Part shown: positions 5,277 through 6,625 of the stretch, one piece after another
How positions within the stretch are numbered: position 1 is the first letter of the stretch
How the letters are laid out: each line of letters opens with the position of its first letter
Assembly (NCBI GenBank): GCA_020426065.1
Contig: JAGQQT010000232.1
Location: forward strand, 1 to 6,625
DNA from: Planctomycetaceae bacterium
Lineage (GTDB): Bacteria > Planctomycetota > Planctomycetia > Planctomycetales > Planctomycetaceae
Length of the DNA: 6,625 nucleotides
Reading direction: 5' to 3'
The notes under the pieces: generated by a model
Database searches by the model: none
What the model was told of the DNA's origin: nothing
The model's input: only the letters and a program-made list of their open reading frames with translations
Made by a program: the position numbers and the translations under genes

Positions 5277-6625
5277 TCAGTTACGGACAGTGGCGATGAC
5301 AATCCGGAATCCGATGGGCTCGGTCACTTCCTGGGGAGCAACCCCCTTGCGAGCGGAGGAACGCAGCATCGCTCCCTGGTCCTTGTAGCTTCCGCCGCGA
5401 ACAACCTGCATGCCACCAAACTGGGGACCGGTGGGATCGGTGCCACCCAGCATGCGCATGGTGTGCACGGACTCGCACCATTCCGCAGCGTTTCCGAGCA
5501 TGTCATACAGTCCCCAGGCGTTCGGTTCCTTGCTGCGGACCACGGCTGGTTCGTAGTCCCGACTCGGAATAATGCGATAAACCGCATACTTGGAAAGCGT
5601 AAGATACTGAGGATCGTCTCCATAGAAAAATGCGGTTCGCGTACCAGCCCGGCAGGCATACTCCCATTCTGATTCGGTTGGCAATCGGATTTCAAATTCA
5701 CTGGTCAGTTCTTTCCGGTTTCGTTCTTTCGTCGTCAGTTCCTGGCAGAACTGCTGCACTTTTCTTCCATCCAGATACATCGCCGGAAACTGCGAATTAT
5801 TGGCGATCTGATACTGCTCCCAGGGGCGTTCGCTGAACTGGGTGAGCCATTGCGCCTGGGTGATTTCTGTCGCACTGATCCAGAATCCGTTTTGGAATGT
5901 GACGGTGACTGGATTCTCAGTTGGTCCCCGTCCTGGTTCAGTGGGCGTGCTTCCCAGGCTGGCCGTTCCCGCAGGACACCAGCGGAATTCGAGATCCAGT
6001 GAAGTGAACCGTCGAGCTTCTCCCGGTTTGGTTCCTCGATACGGACCTCCAGGCGGAGCACCGGGTATTGGTGTGGTGCCAGGGGAGGCAATCGGTTCCG
6101 GTTTGAAGTTTTCAAAAACGATGACGGGGCGAAAGCCGATAAATTCACTGGTGTCATCGGTATTCCGTTCTTCCCTCGAGGTGCTGAGGATTTCCTCGTG
6201 AGTGGAGGTGATGTGACCCCCGCGAATGACTTTCATGCTGGCCCCTCCGGATTGATCGGGATCAACACCAGCACGGGGTTGTGAGGAAAAGACATCCAGA
6301 CACCACTCGGCGACATTGCCATGCATGTCTCTCAGTCCCCATGGGTTAGGCTCTTTCTTCCCTACCGGGGCAGGGAAACGGCGAGGAGTCTTTTCGAAGC
6401 TGGCTTTGTATTGGGCAAACGTCTTGGCCAGGACTTCGCCCGGGTCGGAACCGAAACTGAAGCGGGTTGGCTGCTCAGCTCGACAGGCATATTCCCATTG
6501 CGCTTCGGTGGGGAGGCGGACCTCCAGATCGCCAGGCAGGTTTCTGCCAGACTGGATCTGAGTGGTCAGTTTGCGGCAGAAACTCTGGGCGTCGTACCAG
6601 GAAACGGCGAAGGCGGGAACGGTCA
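5277..6625 (-). CDS. Tandem SUMF1/FGE-like domain protein, 5' end off the window
   Basis: The frame is open from the right edge to the TGA at 5277, giving 448 visible residues; the start and any N-terminal domain lie beyond 6625. Two formylglycine-generating-enzyme-like domains are seen. Domain 1 (visible 1-169, its first part missing) has RLPTEAQWEYACRA, NPWGLRDMHGNVAEWC, VIRGGH and IGFRPVI. A proline/glycine-rich linker spans about 170-205. Domain 2 (about 206-448) has FRWCPAG, ATEITQAQW, RLPTESEWEYACRA, NAWGLYDMLGNAAEWC, VVRGGSY and IGFRIVI. True FGE carries a cysteine pair shortly after the GGS motif to oxidise sulfatase cysteine. Both domains here lack any cysteine in that stretch, so sulfatase activation is unlikely and a binding or other role is more plausible. 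Such proteins are frequent in Planctomycetota and are sometimes fused to kinase or other domains, which cannot be checked here. The ATG at 6326 is internal to domain 1, not the start. Confidence 0.92.
   Translation of the reverse strand, partial: TVPAFAVSWYDAQSFCRKLTTQIQSGRNLPGDLEVRLPTEAQWEYACRAEQPTRFSFGSDPGEVLAKTFAQYKASFEKTPRRFPAPVGKKEPNPWGLRDMHGNVAEWCLDVFSSQPRAGVDPDQSGGASMKVIRGGHITSTHEEILSTSREERNTDDTSEFIGFRPVIVFENFKPEPIASPGTTPIPGAPPGGPYRGTKPGEARRFTSLDLEFRWCPAGTASLGSTPTEPGRGPTENPVTVTFQNGFWISATEITQAQWLTQFSERPWEQYQIANNSQFPAMYLDGRKVQQFCQELTTKERNRKELTSEFEIRLPTESEWEYACRAGTRTAFFYGDDPQYLTLSKYAVYRIIPSRDYEPAVVRSKEPNAWGLYDMLGNAAEWCESVHTMRMLGGTDPTGPQFGGMQVVRGGSYKDQGAMLRSSARKGVAPQEVTEPIGFRIVIATVRN

Noticed and set aside
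4876..5388. A 170-codon open frame on the plus strand
   Set aside because: It overlaps the GTPase and SUMF1-like genes on the opposite strand, crosses the GC-rich palindrome and shows no recognisable domain. It is a shadow frame.
6326..6326. ATG at 6326 as the start of the SUMF1-like gene
   Set aside because: The frame continues upstream to the window edge with conserved family sequence (LPTEAQWEYACRA), so this ATG is internal to domain 1.

Overview
The window is a stretch of bacterial chromosome in which every convincing gene lies on the minus strand. Codon use is balanced, base composition is near 50% GC by eye, and I saw no insertion sequence, phage, CRISPR array, tRNA or rRNA. The gene mix best fits a Planctomycetota genome, perhaps a Gimesia- or Rubinisphaera-like member. 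It comprises a tandem formylglycine-generating-enzyme-like (SUMF1) protein, a reduced TrmE/MnmE-like GTPase, a LarA-like (DUF2088) protein, a twin-CBS protein, and a large exported protein starting with an HP-x-SISDLYVE type segment. The lineage is inferred from family knowledge, not proven.

In transcription order, right to left, the layout is as follows. (1) 6625-5277 is the C-terminal part of a protein with two SUMF1-type domains; its start lies beyond the right edge, and both visible domains lack the catalytic cysteine pair. (2) 5276-5119 is a gap with a GC-rich REP-like palindrome and a weak hairpin. (3) 5118-4063 is a 351-residue TrmE-like GTPase that keeps the N-terminal domain and G domain but lacks the C-terminal helical domain and its cysteine. 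(4) 4044-2793 is a LarA-like gene that follows immediately and is broken by a one-base frameshift at an A5/T5 run (3675-3679). (5) 2792-2466 is a 327-base gap with a terminator-like hairpin, an AT-rich block and a possibly folded leader. (6) 2465-1977 is a twin-CBS protein with a strong Shine-Dalgarno sequence. (7) 1911-1873 is a strong hairpin terminator. (8) 1858 to the left edge is one uninterrupted frame of 619 codons with no stop, encoding a secreted, membrane-anchored protein cut by the window edge.

The GTPase and LarA-like genes look like a two-gene operon, with 3 to 18 bases between them depending on the LarA start. LarA is a nickel-pincer enzyme. The nearest precedent for a TrmE-family GTPase outside tRNA modification is HydF, a metallocofactor maturation factor. 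A maturase/client relation here is therefore an attractive but untested idea. The other genes appear to be separate transcription units.

The two most consequential points for an annotator are these. The first 1.86 kb and the last 0.3 kb are coding, although the frames are open at the window edges. The LarA-like gene must be read across two frames to recover its catalytic residues.
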